The translations under genes and the position numbers were made by a program. Below, one piece after another: positions 14,652-20,722 of a DNA stretch of 42,174 nt; the stretch's first letter is position 1, and every line of letters begins with the position of its first letter. The notes under the pieces are model-generated. The model ran no database searches. It was not told the DNA's origin and saw only the letters and a list, made by a program, of their open reading frames with translations. The DNA is from a virus: positions 1 to 42,174 of the IMG/VR virus record IMGVR_UViG_3300046642_000533; one strand, 5' to 3'.

Positions 14652-15200
14652 CTATTCCTGGTTCGCACTTCTGCTACCGGCATCGATTGCTTCAATGGCA
14701 TTCTTGAGCGCCGCCCGCAGACGTTCGATCTCCTTGAATTGCCCTAGCACCGTCTGCTCTGCATTGTGGGCTCGGTCGAGCAGCCGTTCGTTTTCCTCAT
14801 AAAGACTGAACGCCCCATCCTCATTTCGTGATCTGTGGTCATCTCTCCCACTCACCTCCTGGCCGAGAGCGGCATCTATTATTTTGTCGAGAGCGTGCGG
14901 CCTGCCATATACGGACCTTCCTTCAACATACGGCCGCAGCCAATGGAGCGCGGCTCGCAGCCGTTCGATTTCGGCCGCCAGCGCAGCAATATCACGCTCG
15001 TAAGCAGCATTGCGCTCCTGCGAGCGGATCACGTCCTTGTCGGCTCGCAGCCGCTCGATCTCGGCCTCGCGGTTGCCGATCAGCGCGTGCAACAGCGCGT
15101 TGGCCTTCATCAGGTCATCGCGTTCGGCCGCCAAGCAGATTGGGCACATTCCGTCTGCGACCGCTGCCTCGGATTCCCAGTGCGCGTGCCTGCATGTCAT
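14652..15200 (-). CDS. Coiled-coil protein with N-terminal zinc-finger-like cluster
   Basis: A 182-aa hydrophilic protein. The N-terminus has C3-x-H5 and CPIC near residues 19-22, a possible zinc site. Three repeats of the form EIERLRA lie near residues 47-53, 77-83 and 157-163, showing long coiled coils. It is separated by 7 nt from the upstream 74-aa gene. Coiled-coil proteins like this are common in accessory phage regions; no function is known to me. Confidence 0.65.
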   Translation of the reverse strand: MTCRHAHWESEAAVADGMCPICLAAERDDLMKANALLHALIGNREAEIERLRADKDVIRSQERNAAYERDIAALAAEIERLRAALHWLRPYVEGRSVYGRPHALDKIIDAALGQEVSGRDDHRSRNEDGAFSLYEENERLLDRAHNAEQTVLGQFKEIERLRAALKNAIEAIDAGSRSANQE

Positions 15201-15207
15201 TTGGAAT

Positions 15208-15432
15208 TCAACCCAAATGAACTCTGGCGCGCGGCGCCCAGCACCGATCGACGATCTTTCCGGTCGGATCGAGCAGCCTCACTTCGCCCTGTCGTAAGTC
15301 GCACTTGATCTTATCGAAGACGGGCCTCACTGACGCTTCGTCCGGCCCTGTGGCGCGAACCTTGTATGTATCAGAATAGCGCCCGCCGTGCCGATCAACG
15401 ACCCATGGGCTCAAGCCTGTCATCTGCCTCAT
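15208..15432 (-). CDS. Hypothetical 74-aa protein
   Basis: Begins MRQMTGLSPWVVDRHGGRYS and ends with a basic stretch DRCWAPRARVHLG. It sits between the DUF1064 gene and the coiled-coil gene with short gaps on both sides. No domain recognised. The second Met (residue 4) is an alternative start. Confidence 0.55.
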   Translation of the reverse strand: MRQMTGLSPWVVDRHGGRYSDTYKVRATGPDEASVRPVFDKIKCDLRQGEVRLLDPTGKIVDRCWAPRARVHLG

Positions 15433-15442
15433 CTGGTGTCTC

Positions 15443-15826
15443 TCACACAGGTATCTCTGTTATGGCGATGCCATACTGCGCCTCGATCAGTTTCTTCTTG
15501 AGCCGATAGAGCGGCGTGCGGAAGCCCTTGACATCCTCCACCACCGTCATGGGGTGTGGCGGAACATTGTCCACGTAGGAGAAGTCGGCCACATAGGTAA
15601 AGATCAGTTCCGAGGTCATGCCCTTGGCTGGTTGGTAATAGAACGGAAAGCGCGGCTGTAGCCTGAGGCCGCTGATCTGGCCGGCCTTCTCCAGCAGCTT
15701 CAACTCGGCGTACCGCTTGGTCTCGGCCTGCGAGTCAAAGGTGATGCCGTCAACCTCAACCCGCTTGTTGCCGTACTTGGACGCCTTCGGCGGGAGCGGT
15801 GCGGTCGGTGTCCTACGATAGCCCAT
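15443..15826 (-). CDS. DUF1064 family, PD-(D/E)XK nuclease-like protein
   Basis: A 127-aa protein with the classic DUF1064 pattern: KYGNKRVEVDGITFDSQAE at about residues 17-35, ELKLLEKAGQISGLRLQPRF, then D81 in YVADFSYV and VVEDVKGFRT (E97/D98 and K100), ending with YRLKKKLIEAQYGI. The fold is that of phage nucleases of the VRR/PD-(D/E)XK kind. A role in DNA recombination, branch cleavage or host DNA degradation is plausible; the biochemical function of the family is not settled as far as I know. Confidence 0.85.
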   Translation of the reverse strand: MGYRRTPTAPLPPKASKYGNKRVEVDGITFDSQAETKRYAELKLLEKAGQISGLRLQPRFPFYYQPAKGMTSELIFTYVADFSYVDNVPPHPMTVVEDVKGFRTPLYRLKKKLIEAQYGIAITEIPV

Positions 15827-15832
15827 CAGGGT

Positions 15833-16090
15833 TCATCCCAAAGAAGGTGGTGGACCGGAGACCAACAGGGGGGCCTGCGAATACCGATGCGTCTGGCTCC
15901 AGAACGCTATCTCGGAGACATGAAACTCGGAGACGAAAAACCCATAGTCAATCTCGGTGACCGCGTGCCATTCGATGGCGTGGACCGGCATGATCGATGT
16001 AGCCCGCACAATGGCAGGGGCAGCACAGAAGAAGGCGCCGAGGCCAGTGATCAGTCCGCGTCTGGTGGGCTGTTCAATTGCCATTGTCAT
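15833..16090 (-). CDS. Small exported protein with twin-arginine-like signal
   Basis: An 85-aa protein with RRGLITGLGAFFCAAPAIVR at residues 10-29: an Arg pair, a hydrophobic core and an AxA-like site, then SIMPVHAIEW. I recall small Tat-type proteins of this pattern (RRxFLxxLxAAPAIVRA..LMPV) as common in Rhizobiales phages. The mature part is short and unrecognised. The start overlaps the preceding 37-aa ORF; M3 (16084) is an alternative. Confidence 0.65.
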   Translation of the reverse strand: MTMAIEQPTRRGLITGLGAFFCAAPAIVRATSIMPVHAIEWHAVTEIDYGFFVSEFHVSEIAFWSQTHRYSQAPLLVSGPPPSLG

Positions 16091-16187
16091 AAGGAGCTAG
16101 CAACTCACGCCCCACCCTCTCGCTCTCGCGCAACGAGTCTCGCAGTATCTCCCGCACAAGGGTATGGGGGAGATCGACGTAAGCCAT
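16074..16187 (-). CDS. 37-aa small ORF bridging two genes
   Basis: Reads MAYVDLPHTLVREILRDSLR then ESERVGRELLAPYDNGN and stops at TGA 16076-16074. Its ATG overlaps the upstream stop (TAATG) and its end overlaps the following start by 17 bp, the same tight packing as certain genes here. The sequence is a plausible amphipathic helix. Function unknown. Confidence 0.5.
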   Translation of the reverse strand: MAYVDLPHTLVREILRDSLRESERVGRELLAPYDNGN

Positions 16188-16399
16188 TAATCCCACCCGC
16201 CATCATCGGAACGATCCTTGGAAAAACGCTCTAAATCTCGCTGGAACTTCTCTCTGATGATCTTACACCGCTCCGCATAAAACTCCGGTGTCCACTTCCC
16301 CATCGACAGTTGGGAATACGCAACCCCCTCTCTGCCGGCCCGCAAGGCAAGCGCCAGGGAAACGTCAGGGCCGGAAATTATGAGAGGTTTCTTGTCCAT
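16187..16399 (-). CDS. Hypothetical 70-aa protein
   Basis: Starts MDKKPLIISGPDVSLALALR and has a charged helical C-terminal half (YAERCKIIREKFQRDLERFS). A TTGACA box lies 34 bp upstream of the ATG with TACTCA at a 17-bp gap, leaving only 5 nt between the -10 element and the ATG, so if this promoter is real the mRNA would be leaderless. No family recognised. Confidence 0.6.
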   Translation of the reverse strand: MDKKPLIISGPDVSLALALRAGREGVAYSQLSMGKWTPEFYAERCKIIREKFQRDLERFSKDRSDDGGWD

Positions 16400-16629
16400 G
16401 AGGCTGAGTACCTCATCTGGGGCGACATGTCAACTGCTGACGCAGTTCTGAAACCCCTGTCGCCAAGGTGCTGGCTGGGAGCCAGGGGATGGGCCGCCAG
16501 ATTACGTCGAGACGGACGTAAACGTCCTATTGGACCGCAAGCCCACCCCCCAGCCGGTAGTACCGACATCGCCATGCCCAACATCATCAGGGAGGATAGG
16601 AGCCGGGCGATCCACACACCTCCCACCAA
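16378..16629 (-). CDS. Doubtful signal-peptide-like ORF (TTG start)
   Basis: An 83-codon frame with a TTG start and a signal-like N-terminus (WIARLLSSLMMLGMAMSVLP) followed by GGWACG, which is close to a lipobox but not a proper one. The C-terminal part does not look convincingly coding. A G6 run near 16552 separates it from another open frame ending RSNRTFTSVST, so the true product may be a shorter frameshifted signal-peptide protein. Ribosome binding site is weak. It is the only candidate in 16400-16641. Confidence 0.25.
   Translation of the reverse strand: MVGGVWIARLLSSLMMLGMAMSVLPAGGWACGPIGRLRPSRRNLAAHPLAPSQHLGDRGFRTASAVDMSPQMRYSASWTRNLS
16405..16433 (-). promoter_or_regulatory. Putative leftward promoter with TTGACATGTC box
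   Basis: TTGACA (16433-16428), 17-bp gap, TACTCA (16410-16405). The box is embedded in TTGACATGTC, identical to the one at 22212-22203, whose core GACATGTC is a perfect palindrome. It may be a shared operator for the phage's own XRE-type repressor. Confidence 0.4.
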
Positions 16630-16641
16630 AAGGGCAGGGCG

Positions 16642-17250
16642 TCAAGGGTGCCGCTTGTACTCCCGCACCGGAACCGTCAGGGCATCCTCCAACGACCACC
16701 CCTTCCGTAGCCTCTGGTAAACCGCAGCACGGTCAATCCCCAGGTCGGCGACAACATCCACCAGCAACGTCTTAACCCCGTCCTGTTCGATAAACAAATT
16801 GTTGCGCTTGTTCCTGTTCTGCTCCGCTGGCGTCGCCCACCGGCAATTGCCAGGCTCGTAATTCCCATGCGGATTGGGCCACCGATCCACCGTGTGCCGC
16901 GGCGTCGGCCTCGGCCCCATATCCACAATGAAATCGTGGAAACTCGCCCGCCACCGATCGCAAATCGTAACCCCCCTCCCCCCATACAGCCCGTAATTGC
17001 GATCCTCACGGTCATAACACCGCCGCTTCATCGCCGCCCAAGACCGATACCCCGGCGTGTTCCAAAATGGCCGGTGCCAACACTTGGGTCCACGCCGCGT
17101 CCGATTACCAACACGCTGCCCAATAGCCCCACATTCACACCGATAACCCCACACAGCCTCCCCAGACTTGCTCCTCCCAACAAGCCCCGTAACCTCAAGA
17201 GCGCCAAACCGCTGCCCCGTCAGGTCTATGAAATTAACCGGTATGCCCAT
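16642..17250 (-). CDS. HNH-like endonuclease family protein
   Basis: I place the start at MGIPVNFIDLTGQRFG (17250), giving 202 aa; the frame is open to 17271 but the predicted promoter overlaps that part. A small zinc-like cluster (YRCECG at about 37-41 and C57) precedes the conserved core YRSWAAMKRRCYD, YGLYGGRGVTICDRW, DMGPRPTPRHTVDRW and NYEPGNCRWATPAEQNRNKR (about 68-149), which I know from phage and bacterial proteins annotated as HNH or AP2-linked endonucleases. The C-terminus (160-190) looks like a helix-turn-helix, common in homing endonucleases. It heads the long leftward block. Confidence 0.7.
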   Translation of the reverse strand: MGIPVNFIDLTGQRFGALEVTGLVGRSKSGEAVWGYRCECGAIGQRVGNRTRRGPKCWHRPFWNTPGYRSWAAMKRRCYDREDRNYGLYGGRGVTICDRWRASFHDFIVDMGPRPTPRHTVDRWPNPHGNYEPGNCRWATPAEQNRNKRNNLFIEQDGVKTLLVDVVADLGIDRAAVYQRLRKGWSLEDALTVPVREYKRHP

Positions 17251-17259
17251 AAACACTAG

Positions 17260-17287
17260 CCCATACACCACTCACTATCAATGTCAA
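17260..17287 (-). promoter_or_regulatory. Leftward promoter of the long minus-strand block
   Basis: Perfect -35 TTGACA (17287-17282), 16-bp gap, -10 TATGGG (17265-17260). Transcription would start about 17253, next to the ATG at 17250, implying a leaderless or nearly leaderless mRNA for the HNH-like gene. Confidence 0.5.
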
Positions 17288-17849
17288 GGGGAAGAAGGCT
17301 GGCCGTTTTTGGGGCGGGGGCTAGGAGGGGCGCCCGCGTTCGCGATCACAAACCCCATCGCCCTTTGCGCGCGCGCTCGCGCGCTCCCTCTGAGCCCCTA
17401 ACCCTCCCCGAGCCTGTAAACATCTATTACGTGTGCGGTGCTGGAATGTGAAGCAATATCAACCACATAAGCATCGTAGTCGAACGCTGGGTAACGGCAT
17501 GGGTAACACCACCGAACACCGATCACCACCACCAATCCCTAGTGCCACAAGCACGGCCCTATTGCCTTGCGTCTAGCTCTGTGGTTACCTTGGGCCGGTG
17601 GCGTTTTTGCACCCCCCTTCCTCGTCCTGTCACCGTTCATCCGACTGATCGTCGTCTTCTCTCTATGGGGCTTGCGAGCTATGCTCGCGTCTTCCCTTCC
17701 TGTCTTTGGCCGGTCAGGGAAGTCTTAGCCGCGCGCGGTATGCCACAACCGCTGCAATTGTGTCAACGAATCAGCGGTGGAAGCTACCCGTTTCGTGATC
17801 GATTGTAACACTCTGTAACAATTCGTGATGACGCCATGTCGTATTTCCC
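17288..17849. other. Intergenic control region without a convincing gene
   Basis: About 560 bp between the divergent leftward and rightward blocks. It holds an alternating GC run (GCGCGCGCGCTCGCGCGC, about 17367-17384), two GGGTAAC repeats 12 bp apart near 17489, an Arg/Pro-rich open frame at 17542-17808 that does not look coding, and paired direct repeats at 17792-17829. Likely promoter/operator DNA or a replication element. Confidence 0.6.
17792..17829. promoter_or_regulatory. Paired direct repeats (operator or iteron candidate)
   Basis: TTCGTGAT occurs at 17792-17799 and 17822-17829 (30 bp apart) and encloses two TGTAACA repeats at 17804-17810 and 17814-17820 (10 bp apart, one helical turn). 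The nested arrangement lies just upstream of the rightward early promoter, which fits a regulator binding site. Confidence 0.45.
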
Positions 17850-17878
17850 ATGACATTACGTCCTAGCTGTGAGATAGT
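17850..17878 (+). promoter_or_regulatory. Rightward early promoter
   Basis: ATGACA (17850-17855), 17-bp gap, GATAGT (17873-17878). Start of transcription would be near 17885, followed by GAAAGGA and the ATG at 17924. Confidence 0.5.
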
Positions 17879-17923
17879 GAATTGCGGCTGGATGTGCCGC
17901 ACAACAACGAAAGGACCATCGAA

Positions 17924-18190
17924 ATGCTCTCCGCCAAAGAGGCCGCGATCCACCTTGAGAACCTCCGCCAATCCCACGAATTCACCCGCAACCTAATGGC
18001 CCATGTCTCGCAAAGTCGGATCACTTTGTCGGTGGACGCGCGTTGCGGATGGCGGGCTACATTCTGGCAAGTTGCTGATATGCCGAATGAAACACTGCCA
18101 TTGCCTTGGACAAACAAGACGCCCGCCGCGACGGTAGCCGCCGACATCGCCAAGCGGTTCCCCAGTGCCAAGATCACAGTCCGCGTCTAA
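17924..18190 (+). CDS. Hypothetical 88-aa early protein
   Basis: Start MLSAKEAAIHLENLRQ at 17924 with GAAAGGA 9 nt upstream; the frame is open farther upstream from a TTG, but that overlaps the promoter. Contains CGWRATFWQVADMPNETLPL and ends AKRFPSAKITVRV. It is the first gene of the rightward early block. No known domain. Confidence 0.6.
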   Translation: MLSAKEAAIHLENLRQSHEFTRNLMAHVSQSRITLSVDARCGWRATFWQVADMPNETLPLPWTNKTPAATVAADIAKRFPSAKITVRV

Positions 18191-18225
18191 TCCATCAACA
18201 CACTGAACCATAAAGGATAATACCA

Positions 18226-18453
18226 ATGGCACAAGAATACAGAGATCCCTCGCGCGAGGCCGATCCACATGCCCTCCCCGACATCGAAGTGTTTCATATG
18301 ACGGCTCAGGAGGCCGCTTGGAACACCGCTGCCGGAACGGCGGCCGGCTGGTACTGGTGGGCTTGCTTCCCTGGGTGCCTGCCCGATTGCGATCCGGTAG
18401 GGCCATTCGACACCGAGGCCGAGGCCCTCGCAGACGCCCGGCAGGAGGTCTGA
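18226..18453 (+). CDS. Hypothetical 75-aa early protein, conserved phage type
   Basis: Preceded by TAAAGGATA, a ribosome binding site repeated before the 18598 gene. Contains GWYWWACFPGCLPDCDPVGP followed by FDTEAEALADARQ. The WYWWxCFPGCLPD-x-DPxGPFxTExEAxxDAR pattern is one I recall from many phage and prophage proteins of unknown function. Cytoplasmic by appearance. Confidence 0.7.
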   Translation: MAQEYRDPSREADPHALPDIEVFHMTAQEAAWNTAAGTAAGWYWWACFPGCLPDCDPVGPFDTEAEALADARQEV

Positions 18454-18521
18454 CCAATGGCGACATGGCACCAGCTACAGCGAACTATAAAGCTCTACCA
18501 CCCTAGTAGGTGAATGCCATT

Positions 18522-18569
18522 GAATTGCGGCCTAGGGCGCCCCTACGGGGGCGCCGCGGGGCGCAATTC
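18522..18569 (+). ncRNA. Long hairpin in the leader of the 18598 gene
   Basis: Outer stem GAATTGCG (18522-18529) pairs with CGCAATTC (18562-18569); inner stem GGCGCCCC (18536-18543) pairs with GGGGCGCC (18548-18555) around a TACG loop, with a 6+6 internal loop between. No U-tract follows, so it is not a simple terminator. It lies in the 144-bp gap between two early genes and may control translation or RNA stability. Confidence 0.5.
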
Positions 18570-18597
18570 CGCGTCGAAACCGTAAAGGATACCTCAT

Positions 18598-18795
18598 ATG
18601 AAAACGCATAAATTTAGCAAGCGACAGCTATGGATGGCTGACGTGGAACTAGCCGTAAATAAGGCTCGCACGCTAACGCGCGGCAAGATTGATTGGGATA
18701 CCGCCACGCACTTTTTCAACATGGGAGACAGTGTGGAAACTGCAGCGCAAAAGATAATTGCCGCGCACGACCGGGATAGTGAGGTGCAGTCATGA
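18598..18795 (+). CDS. Hypothetical 65-aa basic early protein
   Basis: Preceded by TAAAGGATA 8 nt before the ATG. Reads MKTHKFSKRQLWMADVELAV and contains DWDTATHFFNMGDSVETAAQ. Small, charged, probably helical. The stop overlaps the next start as ATGA. Family unknown. Confidence 0.6.
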   Translation: MKTHKFSKRQLWMADVELAVNKARTLTRGKIDWDTATHFFNMGDSVETAAQKIIAAHDRDSEVQS

Positions 18796-18893
18796 ACTGG
18801 TACACGTTGGATGTGGCCATGGCCATTGCGCTTGCATTGGCCGGGGCCATGCTGCCAAACATATTCACGGTAATCGCATGGGTGCTCAAATGA
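18792..18893 (+). CDS. 33-aa single-span membrane peptide
   Basis: Reads MNWYTLDVAMAIALALAGAM then LPNIFTVIAWVLK: one membrane helix. It overlaps the upstream stop and the downstream start, both as ATGA, which is strong support for a real coupled gene. Function unknown; small membrane peptides of early regions may alter host envelope or block superinfection. Confidence 0.55.
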   Translation: MNWYTLDVAMAIALALAGAMLPNIFTVIAWVLK

Positions 18894-19078
18894 ACCCGGG
18901 CTTTAGTGTGATCCTACGGCAAGGCCCGTGCATGGCCTTTGCGACTTGGAACGGCGCCACATGGCGCCTGTTCCTATTCGACACCGACGCCATCAAATGC
19001 GATGATCTGGGCGACTTTGCTTCGTTCACAGAGGCCAGCCGCGCCCTCGTCGAGAGGAGGAGCACCCATGCACTATGA
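18890..19078 (+). CDS. Hypothetical 62-aa early protein
   Basis: Starts MNPGFSVILRQGPCMAFATW, overlapping the 33-aa gene as ATGA. Contains NGATWRLFLFDTDAIKCDDL and ends ERRSTHAL. Compact beta-rich appearance, no domain recognised. Confidence 0.55.
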   Translation: MNPGFSVILRQGPCMAFATWNGATWRLFLFDTDAIKCDDLGDFASFTEASRALVERRSTHAL

Positions 19079-19151
19079 CGTTCTAGAGTTCAGGCTGTAC
19101 GGGTTTTGCACGGTCGCCTATCTGATCTTGCTGGCCCTCATGTTGTGGTAG
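19068..19151 (+). CDS. 27-aa single-span membrane peptide
   Basis: Reads MHYDVLEFRLYGFCTVAYLI then LLALMLW, one membrane helix at the C-terminus. A strong AGGAGGAG lies 5 nt upstream of the ATG, inside the preceding gene, with an 11-bp overlap. It is the last ORF before the four-hairpin cluster. Confidence 0.5.
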   Translation: MHYDVLEFRLYGFCTVAYLILLALMLW

Positions 19152-19160
19152 AAATACGGC

Positions 19161-19273
19161 ATTGGCCGGGCAGTGTGGGGAAACACAACGCCCGGCCGAT
19201 AAACCCTACCTGGGTACCGAAAGGTACTCAGGTAGGGGGCGCTTCAAGCGCTGGTAGCGCTAACTAAGCGCTA
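19161..19273 (+). ncRNA. Cluster of four adjacent hairpins (structured RNA candidate)
   Basis: Hairpin 1: 11-bp stem 19161-19171/19190-19200 with an inner GTGT/ACAC helix. Hairpin 2: 15-bp stem 19204-19218/19223-19237 closed by a GAAA tetraloop, one G-U pair. Hairpin 3: GCGCT/AGCGC at 19239-19243/19247-19251. Hairpin 4: TAGCGCT/AGCGCTA at 19255-19261/19267-19273. Only 1-3 nt separate the stems. No U-tract, no ORF. It sits in the 192-bp gap before the HTH gene. Could be a regulatory RNA, a protein-binding leader or an exonuclease-resistant element. Confidence 0.6.
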
Positions 19274-19343
19274 TTTCGGGCCGGAAACGTTCTAAAGGGC
19301 AAACTTTTTCATCGGGGACAAAATTCGAATTGGAGGATGTACC

Positions 19344-19583
19344 GTGGACCATTTGGACTTCAGGGGCGCTTTAGCGGACCTGGGCTGGACAATTGTTGGC
19401 TCGGGGGCTCGGCTCGGAATATCCCCGCGTCACGCCCAGAGGTTGGCGTCGGGAAACATCCGCGTGACCCTTACCATCCAGCGGCTCCTGGAGGCCCACC
19501 TGGAGCTAAAAGCCCTGTACGAACAACGTAATAACTCATGGGCCTCCAAATGGAGGGAGGCTACCCCTCCGCCCCCGGCATGA
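19344..19583 (+). CDS. Helix-turn-helix regulator candidate (GTG start)
   Basis: A 79-aa protein starting GTG with TTGGAGG 7 nt upstream. Residues about 15-45 look like a Cro/XRE helix-turn-helix (GSGARLGISPRHAQRLASGN) followed by a helix LTIQRLLEAHLELKALYEQ. The C-terminus is proline-rich and overlaps the convergent 19926-19561 gene by 23 bp. Likely controls early promoters; target unknown. The structured RNA cluster lies in its leader. Confidence 0.6.
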   Translation: MDHLDFRGALADLGWTIVGSGARLGISPRHAQRLASGNIRVTLTIQRLLEAHLELKALYEQRNNSWASKWREATPPPPA

Positions 19584-19926
19584 AGCACCTGATCACGGTG
19601 CCCTGCGGGTACCCGGCCTCGACCGGCCACAGCACCGCATGGCCCACCCGGTTGCCGGCCTGCACCACGGCCTCGGGCGGCACGTCCATCCAGACGGCCT
19701 TGTAGAACACCTGGTAGCCCTTCTCGGTGAGCTTCCAATCCGGGTCGTCCACCGTCTGGCCGTCCGCAAACGAGCAGCACAGGCCCCCGCTCTTGGATTG
19801 GAGGGTGTTGAACCACTGGCGGATGGCCGGGGAGTTCTGCACCCACTGCCCGTTGTCGCGGGTAGGGAGAAGGTAGGGAGAAGGTAGGGAGAAGGGTAGG
19901 AGAAAGAATACAATGCCAATCCTCAT
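19561..19926 (-). CDS. Small exported protein, signal peptide encoded by 11-bp tandem repeats
   Basis: Start at MRIGIVFFLLPFSLPSPYLL (19926) in the GGGAGGGAAAAACCATGAG block; 121 aa. The hydrophobic signal is written by four 11-bp units (19861-19904). The mature part has WVQNSPAIRQWFNTLQSKSG, LCCSFADGQTVDDPDW, a WMDVP-x-EAVV segment and a terminal RCFMPGAEG; I recall similar secreted proteins from Rhizobiales phages and prophages, function unknown. Since 11 is not a multiple of 3, gain or loss of one unit would break the frame. Confidence 0.65.
   Translation of the reverse strand: MRIGIVFFLLPFSLPSPYLLPTRDNGQWVQNSPAIRQWFNTLQSKSGGLCCSFADGQTVDDPDWKLTEKGYQVFYKAVWMDVPPEAVVQAGNRVGHAVLWPVEAGYPQGTVIRCFMPGAEG
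19861..19904. repeat. 11-bp tandem repeat, 3 exact and 1 degenerate copy
   Basis: GGTAGGGAGAA at 19861, 19872 and 19883, then GGGTAGGAGAA at 19894. It lies in the signal-peptide codons of the exported 121-aa protein. Confidence 0.95.
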
Positions 19927-19940
19927 GGTTTTTCCCTCCC
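19922..19940 (-). repeat. Duplicated translation-start block, copy 1
   Basis: Minus-strand GGGAGGGAAAAACCATGAG, identical over 19 nt to 20242-20224. It contains the Shine-Dalgarno GGGAGG, the start codon of the exported protein and the stop of the preceding gene. Confidence 0.9.
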
Positions 19941-20228
19941 TGGAAACGGTTGCCACTTTCTGAACGATGGGGCATTCCCTGTCTCCTGCACCGTCAGACC
20001 GGCGGCCGTTCCTAGTGTGGACCGCAAGGCCACGATGTCCGGTTTGTCGGCGTGGACCATCTCGATTTTGGTGCCCGGGTCGGCCCCATCCTCCAGGAGC
20101 GCGCGGGCGGCGCTCAGGAGCGGTGTTTTGGTCGGGGGGCTAGGTAGGTAGCGCCCGGCCTCCCAAAGCCAATAATCGGGCCTACCGCCGGACGGGAAAA
20201 CGGTAATGGTGATCGATGGAGCACTCAT
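19923..20228 (-). CDS. Hypothetical 101-aa protein
   Basis: Starts MSAPSITITVFPSGGRPDYW in the second copy of the duplicated translation-start block and ends PFPGREKP because the next copy of that block overlaps its stop. Contains ARALLEDGADPGTKIEMVHA and KPDIVALRSTLGTAAGLTVQ. Compact alpha/beta appearance; I associate such proteins with the replication/accessory region of Rhizobiales phages but cannot name a function. Confidence 0.65.
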   Translation of the reverse strand: MSAPSITITVFPSGGRPDYWLWEAGRYLPSPPTKTPLLSAARALLEDGADPGTKIEMVHADKPDIVALRSTLGTAAGLTVQETGNAPSFRKWQPFPGREKP

Positions 20229-20242
20229 GGTTTTTCCCTCCC
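20224..20242 (-). repeat. Duplicated translation-start block, copy 2
   Basis: Same 19 nt as 19940-19922, holding the ribosome binding site and ATG of the 101-aa gene and the last codons (GREKP, stop) of the 165-aa gene. Confidence 0.9.
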
Positions 20243-20722
20243 GGGCTCGAACCGCCCAATAGGGCGCCCGTAAATGGCCACAGCAGCCCCGTAGTCCGCC
20301 AGAATGGTCCCAGGTGGGTGACGGCCATCCGGCCCAGGAAGTGGATCAGCGGGCTTCTCTGTGGCAATGCGGGCCTGTGGTGCCGGGATACTCTTTAGGC
20401 GTTCCAGCTTAATCCGGCGCGCGGCTGCCACTTCGCATGACACCCGCAACTCGTAGCGGGTTGGGGGGAACTCGCAGACGTTGCCGCAGGAAACGGCCCC
20501 GGCCTCGGCATCGCGCGGGTCGTATTCCATCAAGAGACTGGCGAGATTGACGATATAGCCCTCGGGGTCATGCAGGTTCTTCAGGCTCGGGTAGCCCGAG
20601 AGTAGTTTGTCTACCAGCCTCCCCGCCGCCTCGCGCGTAAGCGCGGAGCTTGGCGAGGGCGATCCCGGTTCGTTCTTCGCGGTCCTCGCGGGAGTGGGGT
20701 CGTGGGGCGTGTCCGTTGCCAT
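20225..20722 (-). CDS. Hypothetical 165-aa protein, possibly replication-associated
   Basis: Start uncertain: MATDTPHDPT at 20722 (AAAGG upstream) gives a 155-bp overlap with the upstream gene, but there is no better ATG. From about residue 29: TREAAGRLVDKLLSGYPSLK, then HDPEGYIVNLASLLMEYDPR and a helix RVSCEVAAARRIKLERLKS. The AYP/GYP-x-DPEGYVxxLxxLLxxYP pattern is one I recall in phage proteins located just after the replication initiator, perhaps acting in helicase loading. Function not shown. Confidence 0.55.
   Translation of the reverse strand: MATDTPHDPTPARTAKNEPGSPSPSSALTREAAGRLVDKLLSGYPSLKNLHDPEGYIVNLASLLMEYDPRDAEAGAVSCGNVCEFPPTRYELRVSCEVAAARRIKLERLKSIPAPQARIATEKPADPLPGPDGRHPPGTILADYGAAVAIYGRPIGRFEPGREKP

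Noticed and set aside
16453-16495. CCCCTG..CAGGGG and CTGGCT-ggg-AGCCAG hairpins as a terminator
   Set aside because: No U-tract in either direction; too weak to call.
17542-17808. 88-codon plus-strand frame in the control region
   Set aside because: Arg/Pro/Cys-rich, no ribosome binding site, no domain; looks like a chance frame in GC-rich DNA.
20238-20272. tRNA T-arm-like GGGCGGTTCGAGCCC on the minus strand with CCA shortly after
   Set aside because: It is inside a good reading frame, the loop register is wrong for a T-loop, and no acceptor, D or anticodon arm pairs upstream.
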